Shown in pieces: positions 28,974 through 37,159 of a stretch of DNA of 49,803 bases. Position 1 is the stretch's first letter; the number at the start of each line of letters is the position of its first letter. This stretch comes from Candidatus Daviesbacteria bacterium (lineage in GTDB: Bacteria > Patescibacteriota > Microgenomatia > Daviesbacterales > UBA10151). The stretch is taken from positions 1-49,803 of the forward strand of contig JAKFWZ010000045.1 of assembly GCA_021731695.1 (NCBI GenBank). The letters run 5' to 3'. Made by a program: the position numbers and the translations under genes. The notes under the pieces are model-generated. The model did not search any database and was not told the DNA's origin. It saw only the letters and a program-made list of their open reading frames with translations.

Positions 28974-29633
28974 ATGAACCTTAAATCTAAAAAGTGGGTT
29001 ATTCCTCTACTTGTGTTGCTTATTTTTATTTCAGTCGCAATTTTTATTCAGTTTAGTTTAGGATTTGGATATTTTCGGAATACACAAATCGGAATCTTTT
29101 TAAATTCATTTTCCAAAAATCCTTTTACCAAACAAAGCTCGGTTAATATTTCTAATTCCGGAGATAAGTTAAATATTAAATTTAATTTAACTCCGGAAGA
29201 TAGGCCGATTTTTAATAGTTTTGTTAATAATTGGTTCGGAACAAATAAGTCCATAAATACAATAGATTTGGAAATTGATCAAAATACTTTGAATTTTCTG
29301 GAACCTATTATGCCAGTTGATCTGGATTTAACAATAGCTGAGAAATCTATTGAATTTAAGAATCAATCAGCGCCTCTTTTGCAGAATGCTTTAATTAAAA
29401 ATGATTTTGAGTTTGCATCAGGCTCAGGAAAAATTAATGTGATTTATACAGATAATTCAAAATATCAGATGAATATTGAAAATCCGGCTGATTTGGTTGA
29501 TTACGCAACTTCATCAGGCACGCTGACGATTTCAAATAAACTCGATAGCTTATTTAAAAGTCTGCCTCAAGTCGCTACAATAGAGTTGAACGTAAACGGA
29601 AAGAACATTTCCGGGAAAATAATGTTGAAATAA
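28974..29633 (+). CDS. Hypothetical membrane-anchored protein
   Basis: 219 residues. One N-terminal transmembrane segment (about 9-30) and a soluble, probably extracytoplasmic domain rich in N, S and I with beta-strand-like alternation (VNISNSGDKLNIKFNLT, TIELNVNGKNISGKIMLK). No family recognised and no catalytic motif seen. It lies between pnp and the Lon-like gene, on the same strand. Confidence 0.65.
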   Translation: MNLKSKKWVIPLLVLLIFISVAIFIQFSLGFGYFRNTQIGIFLNSFSKNPFTKQSSVNISNSGDKLNIKFNLTPEDRPIFNSFVNNWFGTNKSINTIDLEIDQNTLNFLEPIMPVDLDLTIAEKSIEFKNQSAPLLQNALIKNDFEFASGSGKINVIYTDNSKYQMNIENPADLVDYATSSGTLTISNKLDSLFKSLPQVATIELNVNGKNISGKIMLK

Positions 29634-29717
29634 GTTCATCGTACGCTCACTTGCGTTCGCTTTCGTTCACAGTTAGTTCGCAAGCGATGAACGATGAACC
29701 AACTAACGAATAACCAA
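29634..29717 (+). repeat. Palindromic element before the Lon-like gene
   Basis: GTTCATCG (29634-29641) pairs with CGATGAAC (29685-29692), and an inner CTTGCG/CGCAAG stem extends it. GATGAACCAACTAACGAATAACC follows up to the start codon. The same end motifs, in inverted order, occur before pnp. Confidence 0.6.
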
Positions 29718-29718
29718 A

Positions 29719-30789
29719 ATGGATCCTATTGCCCAAAATAACAATACGGTTGCTCCGACTGAAACAAATAACACTGCAGCTTTAAAGCAAAAGATTGCGT
29801 TGTCTCAGCTTCCACCTGATGTGGCGGAAAAGTTGCAGGATGAGTTATCGAGAATTGAACTGGTTTTTAAGACAGGTCAATTTACACCAGAGTTAGATAG
29901 ACAGGTTAATTATATAAACTTTGTAACCGATTTACCCTGGAATAAAGCCGGTCAGGATATTTTGGATTTGAATCGGGCTAAGCAGGTTTTGGATAAAAAC
30001 CATTTTGGTTTAGAACCAATTAAAGCGAGGATTTTGGAATATTTGTCCATTATGATTTTAAATCATATGAAAGGGCAGATTGCTAAGCAGCCGATCTTAG
30101 CTTTTGTCGGTTTAGTTGGATCAGGAAAAACATCTCTGGCTTATTCAATTGCTGAAGCATTGGGACGTCCTTTAATCCGTATTCCATTCGGAGGTTTAGG
30201 TTCAGCACTTCAGTTAAGAGGAGAATCACGAGTAAGAACAGAGGCTGAGCCGGGGCTTATTATGCGGGCGTTAAAACGCGCACAGGTCAAGAATCCGGTT
30301 GTACTTCTTGATGAGTTGGATCGTGTAACAGAAACAGCGAGAGCGGATATCATGGGAGTTTTGGTTGAGCTTTTGGATCCTGAACAAAACATGGCGTTTT
30401 TAGATCATTACGTAAATTTTCCGTTTGATTTAAGCCAGGTTTTATTTGTAGCAACAGCCAACAACACCGGTAATATTGCCACCGCGGTTATGGATAGACT
30501 TGAGTTGATTGAGATGCCGTTCTATACTGACGAACAGAAAGTGGTTATTGGTAGAGATTATATAATGCCTGATGCGTTAAAGAGCGCAGCGATTGATCCG
30601 AGGTTAGTTCAAATTGATCCGAAGGTCTGGGAAAATATTGTCAGACCGTTAGGATTTGATGGAGGTATTAGGTCTTTAAAACGTAATATTACAAATCTGG
30701 CTGGTAAAATAGCCAGAATGATAGTTGAAGGACAGAAAGGTCCGTTTGTGATTAATGAAACAAATGTTAAACAGTATATGGGATTATAA
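29719..30789 (+). CDS. Lon-type AAA+ ATPase without protease domain
   Basis: 356 residues. Residues about 85-355 align with the Lon ATPase module: Walker A GLVGSGKTS (131-139), LRGESRVR, Walker B VVLLDELD (194-201), LLDPEQN and FLDHYVNFPFDLSQVLFVATANN (sensor 1), arginine finger in MDR (R260) and the sensor-2 GIRSLKRNI segment. The N-terminal LAN domain is reduced to ~80 residues and the Ser-Lys protease domain is absent; the stop follows directly after the ATPase lid. It may unfold proteins for another partner or act as a chaperone (inference). A palindromic element lies just upstream and there is no Shine-Dalgarno sequence. Confidence 0.85.
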   Translation: MDPIAQNNNTVAPTETNNTAALKQKIALSQLPPDVAEKLQDELSRIELVFKTGQFTPELDRQVNYINFVTDLPWNKAGQDILDLNRAKQVLDKNHFGLEPIKARILEYLSIMILNHMKGQIAKQPILAFVGLVGSGKTSLAYSIAEALGRPLIRIPFGGLGSALQLRGESRVRTEAEPGLIMRALKRAQVKNPVVLLDELDRVTETARADIMGVLVELLDPEQNMAFLDHYVNFPFDLSQVLFVATANNTGNIATAVMDRLELIEMPFYTDEQKVVIGRDYIMPDALKSAAIDPRLVQIDPKVWENIVRPLGFDGGIRSLKRNITNLAGKIARMIVEGQKGPFVINETNVKQYMGL

Positions 30790-30796
30790 AAAATAA

Positions 30797-30939
30797 CCAA
30801 GATGCAAGAAACAAACAAATTTTAATATCTAAATCTAAATTTTCAAAAATATTTTAGAATTTGAAATTTAGTAGTTGGATATTGTTTGGAATACTTGTAT
30901 CTTCAGAGCGTTAGCTCGCAAGCTCTGCTCATTACTTGG
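30797..30939 (+). repeat. CAAG-type palindromic element, copy 5
   Basis: Fills the gap before the RNase J gene. It starts CCAAGATGCAAGAAACAAAC, has an AT core and ends GTTTGGAATACTTGTATCTT, a TTAGCTCGCAAGCTCTGCTC module and ATTACTTGG. It shares its right half closely with the copy before grpE. Confidence 0.82.
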
Positions 30940-30952
30940 AAAACTTAAAAAT

Positions 30953-32656
30953 ATGATGAAATCTTTTAAACCAAAATTTGAATTTAATCCGCCAAAAGGT
31001 GGAGGTAAATCCATAAAAATTATTCCGCTTGGCGGTGTGGGTGATGTGACTAAAAATATGTACGCCTACGAATACGGCGACGATATTATCATTATTGATT
31101 GCGGTGTTTCATTTCCGGACACAGAAATGCGCGGAGTTGACCTCGTTATCCCAGATATAAATTATCTTAAAGACAAAAAAAATAAAGTTAAGGCGATTTT
31201 AATTACGCACGGACACGATGACCATTACGGAGCTTTACCTTACATCTGGCCGGAATTAAATGTACCGATTTATTCCCAAAAGCTAACCTGCGGACTTATT
31301 GGCCGTAAATTTGAAGAACATAGATTAGATAAAAAAGCGATTCATGAATTAAAAATTACCGATACGTTAACTTTAGGGGTTTTTAAAGTCTCTTTCTATC
31401 AGGTATCTCACTCTGTTCCGGATTCAACCGGAATAGTTTTAGAAACGCCCGTTGGCACAATTATTCATCAATCTGATTTTAAAATTGACTGGACTCCGGT
31501 TAATGGGCAAAAAACTGATGTTGGGAGAGTGGCGGAACTTGGAAATAAAGGGGTTTTGCTGATGGCGATTGATTGTCTCGGTTCTAATAAACCCGGCTAT
31601 ACGGTTTCTGAGAAAAAAATTGAACCTAATTTTGCCAAAATAGAGGAGGAGACTCAGGGTAAATTAATAATCACTTTAATAACCTCAAATATCACCAGAA
31701 TTCAACAAGCTTTAAATGTGGCTGTAAAATCCGGCAGAAAAGTGGCTTTGGTCGGACGTTCCATAGAAAATAATTTTCAGGTAGCCCGTGAATTGGGTTA
31801 TCTAAATGTTCCTCCAGGAATAGTAATTGCACAGGAAGAAGTGAAAAGGTTTGCCCCCGAGAAATTAATGATTTTAATTTCCGGAGCTTTTGGTCAGCCG
31901 GGTTCTGCATTATCCAGAGTTGCAAGCGGCGAGCATAAATTTATTCAACTGGTTAAAAACGATACAGTTATAGTCAGTGCCGATCCGATGCCTGCGGCTG
32001 AGGAAGCGCAAAGTGTATTAATTGATAGTCTCTCAAGATTTGGCTGCAAAATATACTATTCGGCATCCGACCCCGGTTTGCATGTTTCAGGACATGCGGC
32101 TAGCGAAGAGTTAAAGTTAATGATCAACTTAGCCAAACCGAAGTATCTTTTGCCGATTGGTGGAGGATTTAAACATATCAGGGCATTTTCGAGAATGTGC
32201 CAGGATCTAGGCTACAAAGAAAATGAGGTTATAACTTTAACTGAAGTGCAACCAATCGAGCTCTCTCAGGATAAATATAAAATCTTACCCCCAATTCCTT
32301 CTCAAAATATTTATGTTGACGGCTTAGGAGTTGGAGACGTTGGAAGCATAGTTTTGCGCGACAGAGAGCATATGAGCGAAGAAGGAGTTGTTGTGGTAGT
32401 TGTGCCGATTGATCCGAAAGAGGGTAAATTTTCAGGCGAACCGGATATAATCTCAAGAGGATTCGTGTTTGGTGATGATGCCAACGATTTACTGGATGCA
32501 GGCAAAGAAATTGTTAAGTCCCTTTTTAATGATCATCACGAAGGCAGGATGGATATGAGATATATCCGTAACGAAATAGAGAATCATCTGCAGAGATTTT
32601 TCTATGAAGAAACAAAAAGGAGGCCGTTGATTCTTACTGTTGTTTTCGAAGTATGA
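30953..32656 (+). CDS. rnj: Ribonuclease J
   Basis: 567 residues. Metallo-beta-lactamase/beta-CASP nuclease that processes and degrades RNA (5'-3' exo and endo activity in the family). The metal motif THGHDDH is at 85-91 (H86, H88, D90, H91). The beta-CASP part carries ITSNITRIQQALNVA, LISGAFGQPGSAL and, near the end, the LHVSGHAASEELKLM segment, followed by the C-terminal domain. An in-frame start at 30875 lies within a repeat element and is rejected; the double ATG at 30953/30956 is preferred. With pnp nearby, this locus encodes the main mRNA decay enzymes. Confidence 0.94.
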   Translation: MMKSFKPKFEFNPPKGGGKSIKIIPLGGVGDVTKNMYAYEYGDDIIIIDCGVSFPDTEMRGVDLVIPDINYLKDKKNKVKAILITHGHDDHYGALPYIWPELNVPIYSQKLTCGLIGRKFEEHRLDKKAIHELKITDTLTLGVFKVSFYQVSHSVPDSTGIVLETPVGTIIHQSDFKIDWTPVNGQKTDVGRVAELGNKGVLLMAIDCLGSNKPGYTVSEKKIEPNFAKIEEETQGKLIITLITSNITRIQQALNVAVKSGRKVALVGRSIENNFQVARELGYLNVPPGIVIAQEEVKRFAPEKLMILISGAFGQPGSALSRVASGEHKFIQLVKNDTVIVSADPMPAAEEAQSVLIDSLSRFGCKIYYSASDPGLHVSGHAASEELKLMINLAKPKYLLPIGGGFKHIRAFSRMCQDLGYKENEVITLTEVQPIELSQDKYKILPPIPSQNIYVDGLGVGDVGSIVLRDREHMSEEGVVVVVVPIDPKEGKFSGEPDIISRGFVFGDDANDLLDAGKEIVKSLFNDHHEGRMDMRYIRNEIENHLQRFFYEETKRRPLILTVVFEV

Positions 32657-32674
32657 TCTGCCCCATAGTTTATG

Positions 32675-32683
32675 TGTTATAAT
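32675..32683 (+). promoter_or_regulatory. Extended -10 promoter of ftsK
   Basis: TGT-TATAAT, a full extended -10 with consensus hexamer at 32678-32683. No -35 is evident, as expected for extended -10 promoters. The leader would be about 115 nt. Confidence 0.6.
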
Positions 32684-32703
32684 AATATTTCAGTTTTTAA
32701 AAA

Positions 32704-32803
32704 CCCCTGTCAATCAGCTACTGGCTGACACAGGCGATCCCACCGCTGGATCGTAAAATTAAGCAAAGCTTGCCAGCTGCGCTGATAAGAAAGCGGTTTA
32801 GAT
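32704..32803 (+). promoter_or_regulatory. Structured ftsK leader, possible pseudoknot
   Basis: Hairpin 1: CTGT...TCAGC (32707-32718) with GCTGA...ACAG (32724-32733). Hairpin 2: CGATCC/GGATCG (32735-32740 and 32748-32753) with loop CACCGCT. The loop bases ACCGCT (32742-32747) are complementary to AGCGGT (32792-32797), 6 nt before the ATG, so a pseudoknot touching the initiation region can form. No known riboswitch class is recognised. Confidence 0.45.
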
Positions 32804-34948
32804 ATGCCCAGGAAAAAGTCGATTTACTCACTACCTAAACTCAAGCTTAAGCAAAAAACAATAATTACTGTTGCGACTTTCGTTTCGTTTATCTTAGCTG
32901 GTGTTTCTGTGGTTGCGCTACTCACAAAAACTCCTTATTTAACTTTTTGGCGGCAATATTTAATTGAAAATCTCGGTTTCACCGCTGTGTTAACCCCAGT
33001 TGTTTTTGCACTTTCAGGTTTGGTTTTACAAAGAGTAAAGTGGGCTTTTGCTCAGCTAAATGTTTTACTCGGACTTTTAATCATGATGATTTCTCTAATG
33101 GGGCTTTTAGCGGGGATTGGTGATACGCCGGGAGGTATAGGCGGTGCGTTTGTCTGGACTCAACTTAAAGAAGTTGTAACGCCGGTAGGATCTGTTTTCG
33201 TTTTAATTTGTTTGTTTACCATCGGACTTGTAGTTTTTCTTAATACGAATCTGGAACAAATGATGGCGTTTTTTGGCAGTGTTTTCTCCGGAGTTGGCAC
33301 TGCAGCAAAAGCTACAACTAAAGTTGGAAAAGTATTCAAACGGGATGAAAATTTTGATGCTAATGCCGGAAGAATGAAGTTGTCAGGTATTGACGAAAAG
33401 GGCAAGACCGGAAAAACAGCCCAGCCGCCCTCGAAGAATGATGCTGTAATTGCCGAAACATTAGTCCAAAATGTTGCCGGTCAGTCAAGGGTTTGGAGAT
33501 ATCCTCCGCTCAATTTATTAAATGATAAAGGAGGTGCACCAGCAGACAGAGGAGATGTTAAGAAAAATGCGTCCATAATCGAAAGAACTCTTGAGTCTTT
33601 TGGAATTCAGGCTCGGGTTGCTGAGGTTAACGGTGGTCCTGCAGTTACCCAATACGCGCTCGAGATTGCAGCTGGAACAAAAATTACCAAAATTGCGAAT
33701 CTGCAGCATGATATTGCTTTAGCTCTCGCAACACGCACCGGAACAGTCAGGATTGAAGCACCGATTCCTGGTAAATCACTTGTTGGTATTGAAGTGCCGA
33801 ACCACACACTTGAAGTTGTAAATATGAGATCAGTTTTGTCTTCGGATGAGATGAAAAAACATAAATCAAAGCTGGCTATAACCTTAGGAAAAGATACAGG
33901 TTCGCACGCAATTATTTTGGACATCGACAGAATGCCACATATTTTAATTGCAGGAACCACCGGATCAGGAAAATCAATCTTAATGCATTCGATATTAACC
34001 TCCCTTTTATTCAGAAACTCTCCTGATGAATTGAAACTCATATTGATCGATCCTAAAAGAGTGGAAATGGTTAATTACAATAATATTCCTCATCTGTTAA
34101 CTCCCGTTATTGTTGAGCCGGAAAAGATTTTATCAGCGCTTAAATGGGCAATGGCAGAAATGGACCGTCGCTACAAGCTTTTCCAACAAGTTGGCGTAAG
34201 AAATATTCAGGGTTATAACGAGATGTCAGGGTTTCAGGCTTTACCTTATATTGTTATCTTCATCGATGAACTTGCAGATTTAATGATGTTTGCACCTGTT
34301 GAAGTTGAGGATGCGATTACCCGTTTGGCGCAACTGGCGCGTGCTACAGGAATCCATCTTGTGATCGCAACTCAAAGACCATCAGTTGATGTTATTACAG
34401 GTTTAATGAAAGCAAATATCCCGTGTAGAATTGCCTTTAATGTGGCCTCCCTGATTGACTCAAGAGTTATTTTAGATACTCAAGGTGCAGAAAAATTATT
34501 AGGTCGTGGAGACATGTTGTTCCTGCCGCCTGATGCTGCAAAACCAATGCGTATCCAAGGTGTTTTAGTTACAGATCCTGAGATTAATTCGCTAGTAAGC
34601 TATTTACGTGAACTGGGAATTGCGCCACAATACTCCGAAGAAATTACTCAGATGCCGATTGGTAAAGTCGGTAAAGGCGGGGGTAGAGATAGCGGAGGTG
34701 GAGGAGATAGGGATGATTTATTTGATGAAGCTGTTAGAACAGTTTGTCAGTATGATCGCGCTTCTGCCTCATTACTGCAGCGAAGGTTAAAAGTAGGGTA
34801 TGCGCGTGCGGCTAGAATTATTGATGAACTGGAAGAGGCAGGAGTGATTGGGCCTGGAGATGGATCAAAACCAAGGGATGTAATAGTTAGAAATGCGGAT
34901 GAGTTTTTAAATGGCGGAGTTCCAGCTGAGCCTCAATCGCAATTTTAA
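32804..34948 (+). CDS. ftsK: DNA translocase FtsK/SpoIIIE
   Basis: 714 residues. Four transmembrane segments (about 19-145), a short linker, and the motor domain with Walker A GTTGSGKS (384-391) and Walker B IVIFIDELADLMM. The C-terminal winged-helix gamma domain (about 645-700; LLQRRLKVGYARAARIIDELEEAGVIGP) recognises KOPS-like DNA in the family. It pumps chromosome DNA through the division septum. A Gly-rich linker precedes the gamma domain. Its end overlaps the convergent HxlR gene by 4 bp. Confidence 0.96.
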   Translation: MPRKKSIYSLPKLKLKQKTIITVATFVSFILAGVSVVALLTKTPYLTFWRQYLIENLGFTAVLTPVVFALSGLVLQRVKWAFAQLNVLLGLLIMMISLMGLLAGIGDTPGGIGGAFVWTQLKEVVTPVGSVFVLICLFTIGLVVFLNTNLEQMMAFFGSVFSGVGTAAKATTKVGKVFKRDENFDANAGRMKLSGIDEKGKTGKTAQPPSKNDAVIAETLVQNVAGQSRVWRYPPLNLLNDKGGAPADRGDVKKNASIIERTLESFGIQARVAEVNGGPAVTQYALEIAAGTKITKIANLQHDIALALATRTGTVRIEAPIPGKSLVGIEVPNHTLEVVNMRSVLSSDEMKKHKSKLAITLGKDTGSHAIILDIDRMPHILIAGTTGSGKSILMHSILTSLLFRNSPDELKLILIDPKRVEMVNYNNIPHLLTPVIVEPEKILSALKWAMAEMDRRYKLFQQVGVRNIQGYNEMSGFQALPYIVIFIDELADLMMFAPVEVEDAITRLAQLARATGIHLVIATQRPSVDVITGLMKANIPCRIAFNVASLIDSRVILDTQGAEKLLGRGDMLFLPPDAAKPMRIQGVLVTDPEINSLVSYLRELGIAPQYSEEITQMPIGKVGKGGGRDSGGGGDRDDLFDEAVRTVCQYDRASASLLQRRLKVGYARAARIIDELEEAGVIGPGDGSKPRDVIVRNADEFLNGGVPAEPQSQF

Positions 34949-35274
34949 TGTTCTTTTCCCCAAGATTCTAAGTCTCTAAAAATTTTTCTTAAAGAATTTC
35001 CTTTAGGTGTTAGATAATATTCAACATGAAGAGGAATTTCTGTAAAAATCTTTTTTTCAATAATTCCTGTTTCCTCAAGTTCATCGAGTCTTTGGGATAA
35101 AGTTTTAGGAGAGATTGATCCGAGAGATCTTTGGAGTTCGCCGAATCTTTTTTTGTCTTCAAACAAATTATGCAAAATCATCATTGTCCACTTTGACCCG
35201 ATAACTTTTAAAGTTTTGGCAACATAACAATTCGGGTCTTTTGTGCAATCAGTTAGCTTTCTCTCGTGTAACAT
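34945..35274 (-). CDS. HxlR-family transcriptional regulator
   Basis: 109 residues, a single winged-helix domain with the HxlR signature: C-terminal of CxxxxxC (C10, C16), KVIGSKWTMMILHNLFEDKKRFGELQRSLGSISPKTLSQRLDELEETGII and a YYLTPKG wing. Family members sense redox or reactive aldehydes, often through the N-terminal cysteine, and regulate adjacent genes. It is divergent from an MFS exporter, which is its likely target. TGA-TATACT lies 6 nt before the ATG, so the mRNA is probably leaderless. Confidence 0.85.
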   Translation of the reverse strand: MLHERKLTDCTKDPNCYVAKTLKVIGSKWTMMILHNLFEDKKRFGELQRSLGSISPKTLSQRLDELEETGIIEKKIFTEIPLHVEYYLTPKGNSLRKIFRDLESWGKEH

Positions 35275-35277
35275 GCG

Positions 35278-35344
35278 GCTAGTATATCACAAACGCTATA
35301 TATTGGGAACTAGCTTTACAAAAGGAAGTATGGGGTGTTAATAT
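35278..35344. promoter_or_regulatory. Divergent hxlR / MFS promoter region with inverted repeat
   Basis: Minus strand: extended -10 TGA-TATACT (hexamer 35281-35286), 6 nt from the hxlR ATG. Plus strand: TTTACA (35315-35320), 18-bp spacer, TGT-TAATAT (35339-35344), 8 nt from the GTG at 35353. GCTAGT (35278-35283) and ACTAGC (35309-35314) are inverted half sites that touch both promoters and are a candidate operator for the HxlR protein. Confidence 0.55.
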
Positions 35345-35352
35345 GAATAACT

Positions 35353-36591
35353 GTGCTGAAAATTGTAATTTTAACCATTTTTCTGGATGCGCTGGGGTTT
35401 GCCATTCTTGTCCCGATAGTTCCCCAGCTTTTTGCCAATCCAGGTTCAAATTTTTATATTTTGCCAGCAGATTGGTCAGTTGATACCGGCTACCTGTTGC
35501 TCGGGGCAATGCTTGGACTTTTCCCTCTAATGCAATTTTTCTCAACTGCAATATTAGGGCAATTATCTGATAAATTTGGCAGACAAAAGATTTTAATCTA
35601 CACAATAGCCGGAACTTCGCTTTCGTATATATTATTCGCAATCGGAATATTAACAAAAACAATCCCCCTTTTATTTTTTGCCAGAGCTTTAGCCGGAATA
35701 ACTACAGGTAATTTATCAGTTGCACAAGCCGCGATAGCTGACATAACAGAGCCGAAAGACCGGGCAAAAAACTTCGGACTAGTTGGCGCCGCTTTCGGGA
35801 TAGGTTTTATAATCGGTCCTTTTATTGGAAGTATTTTATCCGATCCTTCGGTGATTTCCTGGTTCAATCCATCAACACCATTTTGGTTTGCGGCAATTAT
35901 GAGTGCAATTAACGTTATATCTGTAAAGTTTAATTTCAAAGAAACTAATAAGCTAAAGACCAATCATCCGCATATAAAAATCACACAATCAGTAACCAAT
36001 ATTATTAAAGTATTTAAGCTTAAAAATTTAAGGCTTTTATATCTAACAAACTTTTTATTCTTTTCAGGATTCACATTTTTTGTAACTTTTATCGGAGTTG
36101 TATTAATCGATAAGTTTAAATTTACCCAGCTCCAAATGGGGTATTTCTTCTCGTTTATGGGAATTTGTTTTGCTTTGTCTCAGGCAGTTGGTACCAGAAT
36201 TGTTGCCAGGTATTTTCCTGAGAGAAAAGTACTAAGATTCAGTATGATTTTAGGAGGATTAGCTGTATTTCTGATATTCTTAACCAGTCAGTGGCAGTTT
36301 TTACTTATTTTAGCCCCAATTCTCTCTCTGGCAAACGGACTGTCAATGTCAAATATCTTAGGTCTTATCTCGCGATCTTCTGATCAAACAATACAGGGAG
36401 AGATTTTAGGAATTAATTTTTCTGTTCAGGCTTTGGGTCAGTTGATTCCACCAATATTATCAGGTTTCATTGCCGCTTCTTTTACGCCTGAAACCCCGCT
36501 TTTGGTTTCGTCGATTGTGATGTTTATATCAGGAATAGTTTTTATATTGTTTTACCGGGGACATTCAGTTGAGGCAAAACACAGAACCTAA
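35353..36591 (+). CDS. MFS transporter, TetA-like multidrug efflux
   Basis: 412 residues, about 12 transmembrane segments. Motif A (GQLSDKFGRQKI, 69-80) between TM2 and TM3 and the motif C-like GAAFGIGFIIGPFIGSIL place it in the DHA1 drug:proton antiporter family, near TetA. The start is GTG at 35353, 8 nt after TAATAT, so it appears leaderless; an ATG at 35343 is in another frame. Likely controlled by the divergent HxlR regulator. The substrate cannot be told. The stop overlaps the convergent gene by 4 bp. Confidence 0.87.
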   Translation: MLKIVILTIFLDALGFAILVPIVPQLFANPGSNFYILPADWSVDTGYLLLGAMLGLFPLMQFFSTAILGQLSDKFGRQKILIYTIAGTSLSYILFAIGILTKTIPLLFFARALAGITTGNLSVAQAAIADITEPKDRAKNFGLVGAAFGIGFIIGPFIGSILSDPSVISWFNPSTPFWFAAIMSAINVISVKFNFKETNKLKTNHPHIKITQSVTNIIKVFKLKNLRLLYLTNFLFFSGFTFFVTFIGVVLIDKFKFTQLQMGYFFSFMGICFALSQAVGTRIVARYFPERKVLRFSMILGGLAVFLIFLTSQWQFLLILAPILSLANGLSMSNILGLISRSSDQTIQGEILGINFSVQALGQLIPPILSGFIAASFTPETPLLVSSIVMFISGIVFILFYRGHSVEAKHRT

Positions 36592-37097
36592 AAGTCGTTA
36601 TTTGAAAAATTTAATACTGGTTTCTCAAATGACTTTGCTGGATCAGGTACTGAATCCTTTCCTTCGGAAGCTTCGCCTAAGATATCTTCAATTGGTTTTA
36701 TAGCCTCATTAAATCTTTTTTCCTCCTCAACCCTTCTTCGTTCTTCAATATCTCTGTCGGCTACAATTTTAAATTTACTAAACTGTGAATCAGTTAAATA
36801 AATATAAGCCAGAATTGCTTTCCCGCCACCGGCTTGTGACAAATTACCCAGATTATTAAAAATCATGACATATGAATGTTTTCCTGTATCCTGATGAGTA
36901 CTATGGCTAATTTCGATTTGGTATTCTTTCAGATTTATTGTGTAGTGATTTTGAAGATAAGTGGGATCAAATTTTCTCAAATCTGTTTTACTAGTCTCAA
37001 TTTTTTTGCGATTTAGTAAATCAACCAATTGATTTACATACTTTTCAGCTTTTTCTATATCGCCTTTTGGAGGAGTATTATCGGCAGTATCAGACAT
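36588..37097 (-). CDS. Hypothetical protein
   Basis: 169 residues, soluble, no recognised family. The central part (about 45-115) looks like a compact alpha/beta domain (YTINLKEYQIEISHS, SYVMIFNNLGNLSQAGGGKAILAYIYLTDSQF); the end is a charged helix (RDIEERRRVEEEKRFNEAI) and a disordered tail. It has its own near-consensus promoter with the -10 exactly 6 nt before the ATG and is divergent from the RodZ-like gene. Confidence 0.65.
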   Translation of the reverse strand: MSDTADNTPPKGDIEKAEKYVNQLVDLLNRKKIETSKTDLRKFDPTYLQNHYTINLKEYQIEISHSTHQDTGKHSYVMIFNNLGNLSQAGGGKAILAYIYLTDSQFSKFKIVADRDIEERRRVEEEKRFNEAIKPIEDILGEASEGKDSVPDPAKSFEKPVLNFSNNDF

Positions 37098-37103
37098 GAA
37101 CGA

Positions 37104-37151
37104 ATTATATACAGACAGATTTTGTCAGACAAGTCAGCTTAAGAGTATAAT
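37104..37151. promoter_or_regulatory. Back-to-back leaderless promoters sharing a -35 palindrome
   Basis: Plus: TTGTCA (37122-37127), 18 bp, TATAAT (37146-37151), 8 nt to the ATG at 37160. Minus: TTGTCT (37127-37132 read on minus), 17 bp, TATAAT (37104-37109), 6 nt to the ATG at 37097. The two -35 hexamers share base 37127 within TTGTCAGACAA, so polymerase can bind only one side at a time. Confidence 0.75.
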
Positions 37152-37159
37152 AATGCATC

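Noticed and set aside
32691-32803. tRNA or known riboswitch before ftsK
   Set aside because: The hairpins do not form a cloverleaf and match no riboswitch consensus I know; kept only as an unassigned structured leader.
35343-35483. Cysteine-rich frame starting at an ATG at 35343
   Set aside because: The ATG overlaps the -10 hexamer of the MFS promoter and the frame is a shifted reading of the MFS gene.
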